64,000 nucleotides of DNA from Paralvinella palmiformis (GCA_025642065.1 JAODUP010000014.1:1275001-1339000); one strand, 5' to 3'; shown: positions 1 through 12,897, numbered from the stretch's first letter. Program-made: numbers and translations. The notes: generated from the sequence alone by a model not told the origin.

Positions 1-484
1 TAGGTGAAAATTTAAAAATAAATAAAATAAAATATACACAAGCAAAAACCGAGTTCTTATGGGAAACACTGGAGCGGGCGATAATATAGGGCGTCAAATG
101 AGCAGTTAAAAAGAAAATACAAGAAATACAAAATAACTAAATATAATCAATTTATATTAATATAAATTAAATCTATATTACATAATATGCAAAATACACC
201 AATTTACTGGTGTAACTTATCTAATAACTGAACTATTCGAGAAATATTCCGGTGCCATTACGTCGAGAGCGGATCATACTTCCCGCCGTGTATTCGCTTA
301 TCCAGGTGGCGCAATTGTCGGACATAGTATTCATTGGCATATATAAAGAAACAGCCTGAGATCCTCTTATTGATACTATATGAATATTCCATATGCATTT
401 AATAAACGTTAGCTCATATTTTGTTACCTACACACAAAACTTACGATTGGATACCTTTTGTATTGCTCATTTATACTTAATTTA

Positions 485-486
<2 letters not shown>
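1..486. other. AT-rich intergenic DNA with one short dispersed repeat
   Basis: No coding region or RNA gene is recognisable. Positions 228-287 read on the minus strand match 20161-20220 on the plus strand at about 54 of 60 bases by eye, so this is a fragment of a dispersed repeat. The shared core contains GTAATGGCACCGGAATAT. The remainder is unremarkable AT-rich sequence. Confidence 0.6.

Positions 487-575
<89 letters not shown>
487..575. repeat. (AT)n microsatellite
   Basis: An uninterrupted alternating TA tract of about 88 bases. The apparent open frame across it, a run of Ile-Tyr codons, is an artefact of the dinucleotide repeat. Confidence 0.95.
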
Positions 576-579
<4 letters not shown>

Positions 580-1356
580 AAAACAATTTTCACAATTTTC
601 CGAAAGATACATATTTATGAATTCGATAGATTGACAATAATTAATGTATCTATACAATACTGTCCAATTCCCCCCGCGGACATTGTAACATTATATCGGA
701 ACAAACTTGTCAAAGAGAGCAGTATTTTACCGATAAAATAATACTATCGTTTTGTCTTTCTACCATTTGATATATCCTTAACAAAATAAGGCGATTGGCT
801 TTTAATAATTATGTGAGAACATAATGTAATAATATCTCTATAAAGGAATTTCATTATCAAATAATACATAATAATAGGATTCGTCCCAGGAATTTTGTGC
901 GCTCTACATTAAACAAAATAAATCGCAATGAACTGTTTCAGATTATTAATTATTTCAGACCAAATCAAACAAGAATAAAAGTAATTATTGGATTAAGGTG
1001 TGTGAAAACCAAAAGTGGCACATATGATAACTGTTAATTATCGTGATAACCAGAATCATATAGGAACATACAAATATTTGTAGAATTACAAAGAATGACG
1101 TAAATACTTGTCTATTCCAATAGTCTACCCTCATTGATCTAATACGTAATAAATGCTATGAATGCTATAAGACAAAAACAGTTTCCTCAATTTTTGCGAA
1201 AGAGAGTGAACACAAAATTATCACACTTTAATTAGCCCCATGCACTGGCAAGGATAGACCTGTTAAACGAAATCACCTGTATTTTCTTATGTAAATATTC
1301 TGCCTATTAACGAATTCAATACCTGGGAATATTTTTTAATATATATATATATTTTT

Positions 1357-1401
<45 letters not shown>

Positions 1402-1594
1402 AATCTATTATCACCTGGTTACTAATTTCATGATTCAATAATTGTTATGTTATAGAAATGGCGTGAATTCGAATGTCTTGTTGTTGGTTCCTTATGGTAA
1501 TGTTCCGAGTATGACTGTTGGGTCAAACATTGATTGTACAACGTTTCAGTTTGTAATAGATGACCTGTCCACTCCTTTGTGATATTATTGAATG

Positions 1595-1637
<43 letters not shown>

Positions 1638-2082
1638 TGCTCAGGCAATTAACCTTTATTTAATTATTGATGTATCATTAATATTCATATTCCACATGAA
1701 TATAAATATTCATGAATCCTTAGCTGTACATAAAGAAATTAAAACAGCAATTCCCACGCCTTCCCGGTATCTGGTACTGTCAACTTGGTGGTAATGACAA
1801 TGGTCGACTCCCATGTTTATTGTTTGTAAACAATATTGACTTGTTTGTCATGAACATGATGTTGTTTATGATCCAGTGATGACGAACGTGCCAAATATTG
1901 TTAAACACTAAACGATAACAATGTGAGTATGGAAATATTGAGCCTGGCATTAGTATGTGTATATGCGTGCTCATCGTTGATGGTAATATTCCTGTAATTG
2001 CATGTATTAATCTATTGACAAATTAGTACAGCAAATTTTAGCTAAATAAATAGTCTGTCAGTGTATGTGTGTATGTTTATGT

Positions 2083-2086
<4 letters not shown>
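576..2086. other. AT-rich intergenic DNA with short (AT)n tracts
   Basis: No gene seen. (AT)n tracts lie at about 1339-1400, interrupted by a T-rich stretch, and at 1597-1635. A small palindromic cluster at 1678-1718 repeats ATTCATATT and its complement. Open frames here are short and show no recognisable family. Confidence 0.6.

Positions 2087-2171
<85 letters not shown>
2087..2171. repeat. (AT)n microsatellite
   Basis: Alternating AT tract broken once near 2115 by an AA step, so two adjoining runs. Confidence 0.95.
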
Positions 2172-2174
<3 letters not shown>

Positions 2175-4423
2175 AAAAAATATTATTGTATGATTTGGCT
2201 TATGTATATTCCAGTGAACATTGAATCAAACTTATTATGATTAGGTCTTGGGGTAGCCCCAAATGTATTAAGTGGGTTATAATGAATAACACATCTGTTC
2301 TGTCATTGACGGTGGTATTATGGACAAGTCGGGGCTGTTGTACATGAAATGGACACGTTTTGTCAGTCTGTAAACATTTGTTCTGAAGTATAGCTTCATG
2401 CCAAGGCAAACATTCGCTATGGATGAGAATACGTCATCACCGAAAGTATTTAGAAATGTTTTTCCATTTATAACAACAATATATTATGGATGCCATCAAA
2501 TTATTTCGCTATCACATTATTGGAGCTCATTCTAACACACAGTAAACTGGCTGGGATACGTTTGCCTTTTTGTTTTTAAGGTCAAACGGACCATTTCTAC
2601 TGTCCTATAATTATCAAGGACCTCATCATGATCATTTTATCTCGCCTACGATGCCACATAAATGATGAGCTTTGTTCAAGTTCTCTATGATTTTTAAGGA
2701 TCTACATTACAAAACTAACTCGTTGTAGTTACATTTTAGTTGCTATAATACGGTATACAGTCTCTGCCGCATCTTCTTATGATGACCATCAGAAGAAACG
2801 TATAAAACAATTAATTGTCTAATGATGTTATAACATGTACTTTCTAATATAAATATAAATCTGTCGCTCTCCTATATTACACTCAAACAAACACCAGACG
2901 TAGGCGACGTCAGTGAACAGGATGAGTGAAATAAAACATATTTAAAGAGAAGTTAGAAAAATTAAAACAATAAATTTTGCATTAACATTTTAGAATCTAA
3001 TGCAAATAAGAAATTAGTGAGTATTGAGGAAAAAATAAAATACATTTTTCTTATGGTATTTTCGATTTACGCAAAGAAAGAAACAACACAACAAAAATAA
3101 GTACCTCAACATATCAAAAATTAAAATAGAGAATAACTTCAGTGTAATCGTTGTGCTTTGGATATTCGGACTTTGAACATTTACTAGTTTAAGGTTATGA
3201 AATAGCATAACCAATATCGTTTGGCAAACACTACATTTTCGGGTTTAGTAGTCGTTAGACCTATGGATGTGTGCTTTATCTAAGTGAGGGGATCAAATAT
3301 AGGGTTCACAGTTAGCTCTTACTGAAATTATCACGCTAGCTATCTCTAATCTGAGGAGCCGTATACATTATATGGTTAATGTAGGTAATGAATTTTTTTT
3401 GTTAATATTGATAGCGATATTTGACAAGCCGTTTTGTTTTAATATATCGTTGTATCAAACTTATTATGTATTTTATTTCATTTTTTTGTACATATTACCT
3501 GCTGCTATTTGGTAAGAAGATGATTGGCTATTGATTATCTCAGTTCAATATAATTTATTTGATGTAGACAAAGCTAGTGTACTGATTCGAAGTTTAAAGA
3601 AGACGTGCACTTTAAAATATTGCCTAAATCTATTAAATGTTGCCAAATTTAAAAATAACCCCAATGAACCCGTTTCTCTGTTCTGTGGCTTCCACGTACT
3701 TGGCTAGCAATATTCAGCCTTAACAAACGAGACAACGTCTCTACGGTATAATTCATTTTTTGTTTAGAAGAGTAGATAAAAAAAAGCATCTCGATCAGTT
3801 GATGCTTGTCTTCATACTTTATCTTATATTCACGGAGTAGCAGAAGGCGATCATCTAGTCAAACGTGTCATCACTATCCTGGAATAATCTAGATATGTTG
3901 TTGATATTTGTCTTTTAACATCTTCATTGAAAGGAGACCAACACAATCAAATATTCTTATGATGTTGTTAAGTTTTCTTCGGTTGCTGCTAACGAATACG
4001 TTTTATCTAGTTTCTGTTGTGATCCTGTTTACTCCAAAACGATAAATAACCAAAGAGAAATCACATTCATTCTCGAGTATAAACAGGAAGCTTATATATA
4101 GAGGTGTTACTCGTGACACGCCATTTTGTATTTTAAACTAGAATATTATATTCATATAGCTAAAGAAGAAAAATTACATTACTGGTTATTTTTGTTATTA
4201 AAATATTAAATTAAATTAAATTCTTTTACTATGTTAGAAGACAACTCAGTAGGATCAGATATGACTATGTAGACTCAACTACTTTGTTCGAGCCTAGAAA
4301 ATATCTGAAGATCTGCAGCAATGTTCATGTGTATTAATCAAAGTAAAGATCAAGTGCAATCCTTAATTCCCTAAACTTTTACGGGCCATTGCTAGTTTGT
4401 ACTACACTCGCTAGGGATTATCG
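2172..4423. other. AT-rich intergenic DNA, nothing recognised
   Basis: About 2.2 kb without a recognisable coding region, RNA gene or repeat. Open frames are under 75 codons, AT-rich in composition and without familiar motifs. Confidence 0.5.
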
Positions 4424-5044
4424 TGTGACGTCATCTTTGACAAACATCACGTTGTGCCATAGCTTTGTTTACAAACGTCCTGACCAGTTGACAGACAGAA
4501 TGTTAGATTCCGACGAAAACTTTGCCCTTCTCGGGGATATACACTTTACAATTTTGAACCACTCGCGAAAAAGGTCACAGACTGTATCAATTGTAAAGAA
4601 TTTGCTGTAGTAGGTGCAGACGTGGACCAAGTCCCAGAGCAGTCACCTGTGCCGCGGACACCCGGCCTCGGTTCACAACAAGAGTTAGATTGGTGTGTAC
4701 CATTTTGAACCCTATTTTCAGCCTATTAAGGCATAAACGAAGGTCGTGGCAATGTAATATTAAGGCATTATTTTGTTTTATATCCATTGAAAACAATTAG
4801 AAATCAAAAAACATAGAAACATCTATCGATCACTGAAAACCCAGGCATAACAATACACCAAGATCACATTCCATAACACCCAAAGCCTCATCCTTATTTT
4901 CTCCCTACGCAATAAAATATAGATCCTACATGGGTATGACGAACCGCTTGTTTTAATAATAAAGACAATATAGAACACATAACACTGGTTACCCAAGGCA
5001 ACGGCGAGTGTTTGGCGTCTCTGTTTGTCAAAGATGACGTCACA
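4424..5044. repeat. Inverted-repeat-bounded segment, possible MITE or fold-back relic
   Basis: A 22-base word at 4424-4445, beginning TGTGACGTCATCTTTG and ending ACAAAC, recurs as its exact reverse complement at 5023-5044. The arms are separated by 577 bases and each contains a TGACGTCA palindrome. An exact 22-base inverted pair at this spacing is unlikely by chance in AT-rich DNA, so the pair may be the terminal or subterminal repeats of a non-autonomous DNA transposon. No target-site duplication is clear and no coding capacity is recognised between the arms. Confidence 0.45.
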
Positions 5045-5989
5045 TTCCGAAGTTTTCCGAAAATCCTCAATTAAAGCTGTGGCATATTTGTCCATGTGAG
5101 ATACTATCAAAGCAAGTTTAAAATCCGCTGTAACTTTATTTCTAGGAGCAAATTAAAATATATCATTGATTCAAATTGACTTTAATAAATAACACTAACA
5201 GTTTGACTAATTTGGTAAACCTTTTCCTGTCACCTTTAATTAGACTTTACAGTATAACGAATGGAACCGAATGTAGGGCTTCTTGTGTTAAAATCTACTG
5301 TTAGAGAGTATACATGAACCAAAAGAAAACCCCCTATCTTTTACCTATCCTTTCTCCAGATAAACCCAAAATCTTACCATTCCGGATGTATTACCTTATA
5401 TTACCACCTGACTGTCAGAAAACTTCAGCTCGTCAACTTCGAAATTCCAACGAAGAATGTTTTCTTTGTAAATAGATTACGTGTATAGCACGTGGCAGGC
5501 ATCACTGACTCAAACAAGAAAGGAATAATGAGTCTTTGTTATTTGCATTCAGATTTTCAAGTAAATTGTCAATGCATATATACAGAACTGCAATATTAAA
5601 TAAAGCTCATGTATGTCTAATCACATTTTGTAGTGATATAAGACAGAAAATAATACAGCTGTTTATTAACATCCATTAAGACAAATAATTTAATCTAGGA
5701 TCGATTATTGATTGCTATCGGCAAGTGTTCCATGTTCATGTTTGTATTGTTGTATAATATTAGTAAAAACTCAGGCTTACTGGGATACGGAACCAAACCC
5801 TTATTTTCTGACGCGGTTTTGTAAAGTTAATTAAAAGACCTACCATTAATTGACTTCTAATGGCCTGTGGGCACCGCCATTTTGAAGCTAGACAGACATC
5901 GGACTCCCCGGAATGCTGACGTCACTTGAGCGTATCTGGTTGGCCTGAAGTCTGTAGAGCCCGTACAAAAGCATATAAACAAGTGTGAG
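5045..5989. other. Intergenic DNA, nothing recognised
   Basis: No coding region seen. The last ~170 bases may include the 5' part of the repeat that starts to match its second copy near 5990. A TTAA at 5828-5831 is a possible but unproven left boundary. Confidence 0.4.
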
Positions 5990-6350
5990 CAAAGTATTAT
6001 TTCAGAACTAAACAGCATTATCTTGGAAAATTTACGTCATGAATGATATACAACCATATCAGTTTGAGCCAGAAAAAAAACGTTACAAGAGGAATATGAT
6101 TCAAAATGGCTCAGAAATTAACGCTCAAGACGAACTATAATCCGTGTCAGTCTAGAGAGCGCTCATGTGATGTCAGCGCATTTCTGTTTTCTCTCTTCCG
6201 CCTTCGAATCTGGCTTCCGGTGCAGCCGTGATGGCGGCCCTCCAGAAATTTGGATTATTTCTCTATATATATATGATATCAGGTATATTTCGTGATTATT
6301 ATTGTGGAATATTTAAAAAACTAATTTCTGAGGGTTGAATGTCTCTTTAA
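5990..6350 (+). mobile_element. Dispersed repeat with P2X7-intracellular-domain-like fragment, copy 1
   Basis: This ~360-base segment matches the repeat at 33271-34021 along its length. Shared blocks include the TTTCAGAAC region near 6000, the ATG near 6040, the segment around ATGGCGGCCCTCCA near 6230 and the right end GAATGTCTCTTTAA at 6337-6350. From the ATG at 6039 it reads MNDIQPYQFEPE. By recall, this resembles the N-terminus of the widespread invertebrate P2X7 intracellular-domain protein family. The frame then decays within about 30 codons. The right end finishes in TTAA, as in copy 2. I infer a non-autonomous element or a retro-duplicated gene fragment carried by one. It encodes no working protein. 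Confidence 0.5.
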
Positions 6351-7966
6351 AGACAATTTTACAACCTGTAAATAGTAGGTTGGAACCATTTCAGCCCAAT
6401 AGTATTAGGAGCTACGTTCGGATATCTCACAATGATAAACAACATTCCCGTCGACCAGCCTATAACAGGGGTCAACATGGCGTCTCGTCAGAAATAATAT
6501 CTAATTCAACTAATTTGTTTTATAATTAATTTTCTGAGATACAGCATTGTAAGAGGGGGATGTTTTCTAGGAGGTTTGGACGGGTGAGATATGTCATCGT
6601 CAAAGTAAAAGACGATTTAGTAAATCTTTATTTATGTGAATTCATTTGGGTAGCTTTGACAATTTTAATTATTCTACTAAGCAGTTCCACTGGGGAGTGG
6701 TAAAATGTACATTCGGTTAATTTCACAGACAAAATTAAGACAGAAATTTCAGGTAAATGGACAATCTTTAGTCGAAAAAATTTAATTAATTAATTGTAAT
6801 CCATTAGTTCTACCCTACTTTTAGGTCTTTCTCTTCGGATCATATAAATTATAAGACAGAAGATTAATAAAACTTAGAAACTATGACAGTGTCGTAGAAG
6901 AAGTGGTTAAAATATTCTAAACTCAAAGCACATCGAAGATCTAATGATGGACGTTATTATCAGTTTTACAGATCCAGACAAATAATCACCATTCCATAGT
7001 AAATCTCGAGCAGCAGGAGGATTAACAACTAATTTAGTCATACATTTCCAGCTACACCGCAATAATAACAATACACATCGACCAATAGATGGCGCTAATG
7101 GTTAGTTTGGAGACACGGCCTGATTGGACATTGTAGAGTGAGCCATCTTAAAGTAGCTATTAAGATCCTTGTTGAAATGATAGCGTTTTAATTATTATTA
7201 TATTAATATTAACAATACTATGGATTTTAAGGTGTGGAATTTTGATCAAGTTTTATATTATATAGTCACTCTTTGATAGGAAATATATGTTTGTACTTTT
7301 GATTAACTGTAATACACGTTTGTGAGAGATATATGATAGATTGTTGTCGTTGGAGTTTTGTTTAAATATTATTGGTGTTTAAAAGTCAAAACCATGATAT
7401 GGAATCAATGTTGAAAATGACCTATTTATTCAAACGTTATGAATATCACGTAGAATCATAATTGAAATCATAATGCATATTCAATGTTGAAATTAATATG
7501 TGGATTCAACCCGAATTAATCACTTCTTACACATACAGCCATAATTATTTACATCTAGAACACCAATTTCAAATTAGAAACAATGTCAGGATTCTAAGTA
7601 ATGTATGTAGAAAAAAATATATATAAAACAAGATCCATATTTGAAGAAACCCAATGAAATCGAAATCGAATTAAATATCACTTTTTCAAACTAACTTTTC
7701 AGTTTAGTACAATTAAATAAATTTTTTACATATATTTAATATTAATCGATTGGTGGAGTTTGTAGTTGGATTTTAATTATTTCGATTTATAAATAACATT
7801 TGCTTAAAATACAAAAAAAAAATATTGAAGACAAAAAGCTAAGAATGTTTACGTTAATTCATAATATTTTTGTTAAGTAATGCTATTCAAATACATTTTG
7901 TAGGTGTTTAATAATAAACACGCTTGTTGTTGATTTACTGAGCAATTACCCCAGATGCTACAGATT
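6351..7966. other. AT-rich intergenic DNA, nothing recognised
   Basis: No gene or clear repeat boundary. A low-complexity TTATTATTATATTAATATTAA stretch lies near 7192-7212. Confidence 0.5.
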
Positions 7967-7980
7967 GGTGTGTGTGTGTT

Positions 7981-8017
<37 letters not shown>

Positions 8018-8028
8018 ATGTGTATGGG
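7967..8028. repeat. Compound (GT)n-(CT)n-(GT)n microsatellite
   Basis: A GT run, then CT repeats from about 7980 to 8005, then GT repeats to 8028. Confidence 0.9.
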
Positions 8029-8516
8029 ATTAATTGTTGAGGTGTGGGGTAACTATGGCTAGTTGTTAGAGCACCAGGTCAATCATTACTTTAAAGTATA
8101 GGATACCAAGGCAACGTTCTGTAATTTTCATTAACTATCTGTGTTGTTCTGTAGTCAACAAATTTACATGACCCTGCATAGATGTGATGGAGATGAATAT
8201 TTAGGAAAGCCAAGAGTAGAAACATTACATTTTATTCACAGATCAAATATTAAATTTATGCGTTGACAAGCGAACAACTACCAAGTAAAAGCTCGAAAAC
8301 AAGATTATTTCGTTTATTTCCAAAGACAGTATCATAACCATTACTAATAGACCGATCCACTTACCCCTGGCGCCATCATGCGGCTGAATTTCATACTACG
8401 GTCTCGGGTTAGAAGTCTAAGAATCACTGTGTTGCATGGCAATTTACGCGTTTATTCGCCAATAAATGTCTTACTGAAAAGCTGTATTTAGGCTATTTAC
8501 CAGCTATAATTGGATT
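8029..8516. other. Intergenic DNA; weak tRNA-like A-box near 8055
   Basis: No coding region. TGGCTAGTTGTTAGAGC near 8055 resembles a tRNA A-box, but no convincing B-box follows at the right distance, so no tRNA or SINE is called. Confidence 0.4.
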
Positions 8517-10860
8517 TTATTATTAATATTATTTTTATTACACTTCCATAGAATGGAGAAAATACAGGATAAAAGTACATACAACATACTATAAACAAGA
8601 ACAATACAAGCTTAATACAGCAATAATATTTAAGAAGATTTTGTTAAAAGTTTAACTAAAAGATACTCGTTAAACCATGGCTTTATATAGTTATCGTACT
8701 GAGTCGACGAGACCATCAGCAGTGTATGAAGATTGACTAGAATTCTTACAACCTGGGAAAATAAGACTAGCGGGAGAAATACCCATATCAACAATTAGAT
8801 TTACTAATGTGCCAGGCATTAAGATATTTTTAGTGACAAATAAATCAATAAAATATACACAAAGGTTGCTGGTTGGTGAATCATTTTGAAATATTCTGGT
8901 AAATAAACACTTGTTATATTCATTTAAAAGAGTATTCTCACCTGTTATGCTAAGAGCTTGAAGAAAATTACTATGATGAGATCTTTTGATGAGATCACAA
9001 ACGTATTTCATGATGTTGCCTTGTGCAGACTGAATCTTAGCGACATTACTGACACTCACAGATAGACAATCAACACCATATAATAAAGTAGGCAAACATA
9101 TCGTTTTATATAAGTGAACTTTGCTTTTTGTATTTAAACCTGGATATGACATACTAATATTGCTTATTGAAAACATAATTCGTTTAGCTTTTTGAATTCG
9201 AGTACTAACATAGTCGTTGTATTTAACATTATTATTAAAAGTTACACCCAGTATATCTGTGTCATCCACATTTTGTATAGGTTTGTTTTTCAGATACGAT
9301 TGGGGCGTTGTCATAAAACAACCTTAGCCTTTACATACCGTCATACATTTTGTCTTTTTGATGCCGAAATTAAAACGTTATAGGGATGAATAATCTGTGC
9401 ATATATCAATCACTTTTGTAGACCTGGAACGGTAATACTAAATAAAGAGACATCATTAGCATAAGCAAACAAGTTATATAAGTGGTTGCCGACACGTACC
9501 CCGTGTTCACAAAGAGATAATTCAAGCATTAAACCAGACAGAAATAAGTTAAATAAAACATATGAAAGTATACTTCCTTGGCGAGTACCACAAATATGTG
9601 CTATAGTGTATATAACCATCCCATTTGATGACAACATATAGATTAGAATACCATTTGCGTAAGAATTGCCAGGTAAAACATTATATAATTTATCAAATAA
9701 ACCGTCGTGTCATATAGAGTCAAAACATTTCTCGGCATCTAAACTGCATATAAACATATTAGAACCAGTGTATTTACTATTACACATAAGATCATTCAAT
9801 AGGGAAGTTACATTGTATACGACGAAGTGTCAAACCTAAAGTCAAATTGATTATTACATATTGAGATATCCCTAGAGTAAACTATTAACTTAAAGAAAAA
9901 ATAGAAGATACAATAATAGGTCTATAATTCGCAGCAACACTAGTGTTAAGGGTTGGTTTTTAAGAACTGGCACCATAACACCGGTATTAAAAATCGCAGG
10001 ATCACAATTAAAACAGAGTATACACGAATAGAAATATGATAAATGACTAGAAAGGGCGTCAGATATGTCGTTTATAAGAAATTCTCCACATATTCCATCT
10101 ATTCCAGGTGAACTGTTTCTTTTCAGTCTTTTTATACATTGAAGGTCGGGCGTTATGACAAGTTTCATAGTTGCGTCGTGCATATTATTGTACGAGTTCT
10201 CAACACAAGAGGATATCGCGGACTGTTCTTGTGATAGGTTCTTTGAATTATCCTGCATTGTGCCGGAGAAGTATCGCTAAAATTCACTTGGTTCAACGCT
10301 AGTATGTAATTTATTTTCTGTGTTCTTTTCACAGTTTTCCAGAAACGATTTACGTCCCTTTTCAGTAAGCTGTCCAGAGATTCATACAATTCGTTGGTTT
10401 TTAAAAAGTTAAACAGTGTCTTGATAATTTGCGGAATAACTTCTTCACATTTTTATAACATTTATATATTTCTCCTTCCCTTGGTTTACCTTTATCAGAC
10501 CACAGACGCCACCAAAATCTCTTCGTATCTCTGGCTTGAGATAAGTCTGGACACCAGTATTTCTTTGGTTTGATTACATTTTTAGGGATCAATTTAGCAG
10601 TTTCTACGAATATAGATTTCAGCTTATCCATCTAATTATCTACCTGAGTCTGTAAGTTGGCTTTGTCACAGATGGACGCAACAGAGAGAACTGGGATATT
10701 GGATAATTTTTCTTCAAGGATACGACAATATTCATAGTTGTTTAATTTTTTTGACTAATCAGTGAAAGGTGAATCACAATGACCAGTGTCTGTTGGTATT
10801 GAGTTATTGTAGTGTTGAACCCTGAGTGTAATTAATATTCTAATAGGTAGATGATCATTA
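8517..10860 (-). pseudogene. Non-LTR retrotransposon relic A (endonuclease tail, reverse transcriptase, C-terminus)
   Basis: Read on the minus strand, collinear pieces of a LINE pol protein appear in several frames. The order is: the endonuclease end (NDHLPIRI, ~10850); an endonuclease-RT linker with KRFWWRLWSDKGKPREG (10401-10631); RT fingers with RNSSPGIDGI (9890-10258); the palm with RQGSILSYVLFNLFLSG and the catalytic box as FAYANDV instead of F.YADD (9410-9637); then the thumb/C-terminal region with LYKTICLPTLLYGVDCL (8691-9314). Frames are broken by indels and stops and the second catalytic Asp-Asp is altered (AND), so it is inactive. The 3' end is an A/T-rich tail rich in AATAATATT near 8517-8550. 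The 5' end is truncated inside the endonuclease. The pieces resemble mollusc L1/CR1-like elements, but the clade is not resolved by eye. Confidence 0.85.
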
Positions 10861-10921
10861 ACATTAATAATAATAATAATAATAATAGCTGTGTTGTTCT
10901 GGGGTGCTGTAAATAAAAGTA
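10861..10921. repeat. (AAT)n microsatellite and short spacer
   Basis: AAT repeats at 10865-10888, then a ~30-base spacer between LINE relic A and the tail of the neighbouring LINE 3' end. Confidence 0.8.
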
Positions 10922-10954
<33 letters not shown>

Positions 10955-11445
10955 TATATTTAATAAAGCGCCCTTACTAGCAGGAGCCATTCAAAGGCGC
11001 TGTACAAATAATATGTAATATAATAATACCCCAAATAATATGTCTGTAAAAACCCTGTAAGTGATTTAAAAGATAATAATTATTTATCTGTGAAAGCGAC
11101 CTTAAATAGTGTGTTTTTAGAAGAGACTTAAAATTTCCAAGAGACGACGAATTTCTAATATTTGCCAGCAACTTATTCCACAAAATGGGGGCTGCAACAC
11201 TAAACGCACAATCACCATATGACTTGAGCCGAGACACTGGCACCTGCAATAGTATCTGACTGGATGACCTGAGTTTTCGGGATGACTTTCTAATGGAAAC
11301 CAGTTCACACAGCTATTATGGCGCCATATCATTAATAGATTTATAAGTTATTAACAGAATCCTAAAATGGATACGCTGTCTAACAGGTAGCCAATGTAGT
11401 TTTTGAAGAATTGAGGTGATATGATCATATTTTCTAGATAAAATA
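10922..11445 (-). mobile_element. LINE family C 3' end, copy 1, with (ATT)n tail
   Basis: On the minus strand this encodes the C-terminal region of a non-LTR reverse transcriptase, including LHWLPVRQRIHFRILLITYK, then after two stops YGDCAFSVAAPILWNKLLANIR and SLGNFKSLLKTH. It is followed by a 3' UTR ending in a (TTA)n tract at 10922-10953. Copies 3 and 4 end this frame at FTDK-stop. This copy lacks one base just before that point (CACTATTT against CAACTATTT), so its frame runs on into the 3' UTR. The 5' truncation with a simple-repeat tail is typical of CR1/Jockey-type insertions. It lies directly between relics A and B, both on the same strand. Confidence 0.85.
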
Positions 11446-11529
11446 GACTAGATAAAAAATAACTAGATGAACCCTTAAAACAAACATAGACATTATATAA
11501 TTTAAGAATATACAATGCTAAACAGCTAC

Positions 11530-12345
11530 GGCTTAAGGATAAATTTTAAACTATTGATTGAATGACAATGTCTCAGTTTGTCTGGGAGTTTATTTCATAA
11601 TGTGGGTGCTACATAGTTAAATGACTGGCGACCAAACGTCTTTAGCCTAACCCGCGGTGTCAACAATAAGTTTAATCCCGCGGACCTCAGTGTCCTTGTT
11701 GGATGAAATATCTTTAGCATGTTGCAGATTTACGATGGCGCCAGTTAATGCAAGGCTTTATAAGTAAGAATGATGATCTTAAAATCTATCCTATATGTCA
11801 CTAGAAGCCAATGCATGGCCTTAAGTACAGGAGTGATATGTTCATATCGGCCTGTCTTTGACACAAGGCGCTCTGGTGAATTTTGCAATAGTTTAAGCTT
11901 TTGGATGGCAGCTTCCGAATTCCGACCGGGATGGAATTACAATAATCAAAGCGAGCAGTCACAAAGGCATGCACTATAGTCTTTCAAGGGCCTCAGGTGA
12001 CAAACGATTTTGGACAGTTCGAATGGTCTTCAGCTGGAAATACGAAACTTGACAGTTGTGTGACATCTGCGTAGCTGTGCATGGAAATGCCACGCTGTCG
12101 AGCAATGTGACTCAGTGGGAGCACATACAAACATATCCTAATTCACAGTGTCAAATGCAGAATTACATCCTAGTCTTGATCAATATAGGAACGAATATCA
12201 CTGACTACTTTTAAAAGGACAGTCCCCTTACTATGCTTCTTTCTGTATGCTAACTGTATTTCATCATTAAGGTTATTAGCGCAAATGTATGATTTAAGTT
12301 TATTGGAAACTGCTTACTACGACTAGACTGATAGTATGATACATT
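11530..12345 (-). pseudogene. Non-LTR retrotransposon relic B (RT with internal deletion)
   Basis: Minus-strand conceptual translation gives RT landmarks in order: NKLKSYICANNLND and IQLAYRKKHSKGTVLLKV (~12190-12300), HIARQRGISMHSYADVTQLS (~12040-12115, the YADD box as YADV), ARFDYCNSIPVGIRKLP (~11890-11960), then RYEHITPVLKAMHWLLVTYRIDF, then PRVRLKTFGRQSFNYVAPTL-stop-NKLPDKLR (~11560-11660). The palm segment normally between the AYRK and YADD motifs is mostly missing, so there is an internal deletion of several hundred bases. TGG to TGA in the usual LWNKLP motif and other stops confirm inactivity. Confidence 0.8.
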
Positions 12346-12887
12346 TACCATGGATAATTCAAAATAAATTATAATTGTAAAATAACTGTTGTCATATAGA
12401 CATGTCAATATTATAAAAAGGTCACCTTTGTAAGGGTTTTCTAGTAAAATCCGTAACATGTCTTATTTATTTAATTTATAATAATAAAATGTAATCGTAA
12501 TCACCAACATCATCACAACGCCATCTTTATCATGATGATTATAGAAAATGTTGTTCCTGCACCATATTTAATATACTGTGTCTATACCACGTTAACATAA
12601 TACCTTAATTGTGTCCTGCAGCAAACCACGAACCTAGTCAAATTAGTACTCACTCTGTGGAGGTGGTCTGGGGTTTTTCCAGTGGACTAAGTGTTATTTC
12701 CGTGACCCACATTTCTTAGAAATGTCACAACGCATAGACGATGGTCTAACCCACATAAATGTTTGCTGTCTGGGTGTTCAGACCTTGAATGTCGGTATTT
12801 ACCTGTTCTCACACGATGGCGGATATTATCATAAAGCAAATACTGTAGAGTGGGCGGCTCGTTGTTTAATCCCCGACGGCCTGTTGT
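12346..12887. other. Intergenic DNA upstream of the inhibitor gene
   Basis: No gene seen. The GC-richer stretch at 12720-12890, including GGGCGG at 12851, precedes the TATA-like element and is the likely proximal promoter. Confidence 0.5.
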
Positions 12888-12897
12888 TTTATAAAGG
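12888..12897 (+). promoter_or_regulatory. TATA-like core promoter element
   Basis: TTTATAAAGG at 12888-12897 is a good TATA box, with a GGGCGG (GC-box-like) word about 40 bases upstream. It fits transcription starting near 12920. A second TATA-like word, TATATAAG at 13399-13406, lies much closer to the ATG and is an alternative. Confidence 0.45.

Noticed and set aside
8055..8120. tRNA-like A-box near TGGCTAGTTGTTAGAGC
   Set aside because: No B-box at tRNA spacing and no second copy in the window.
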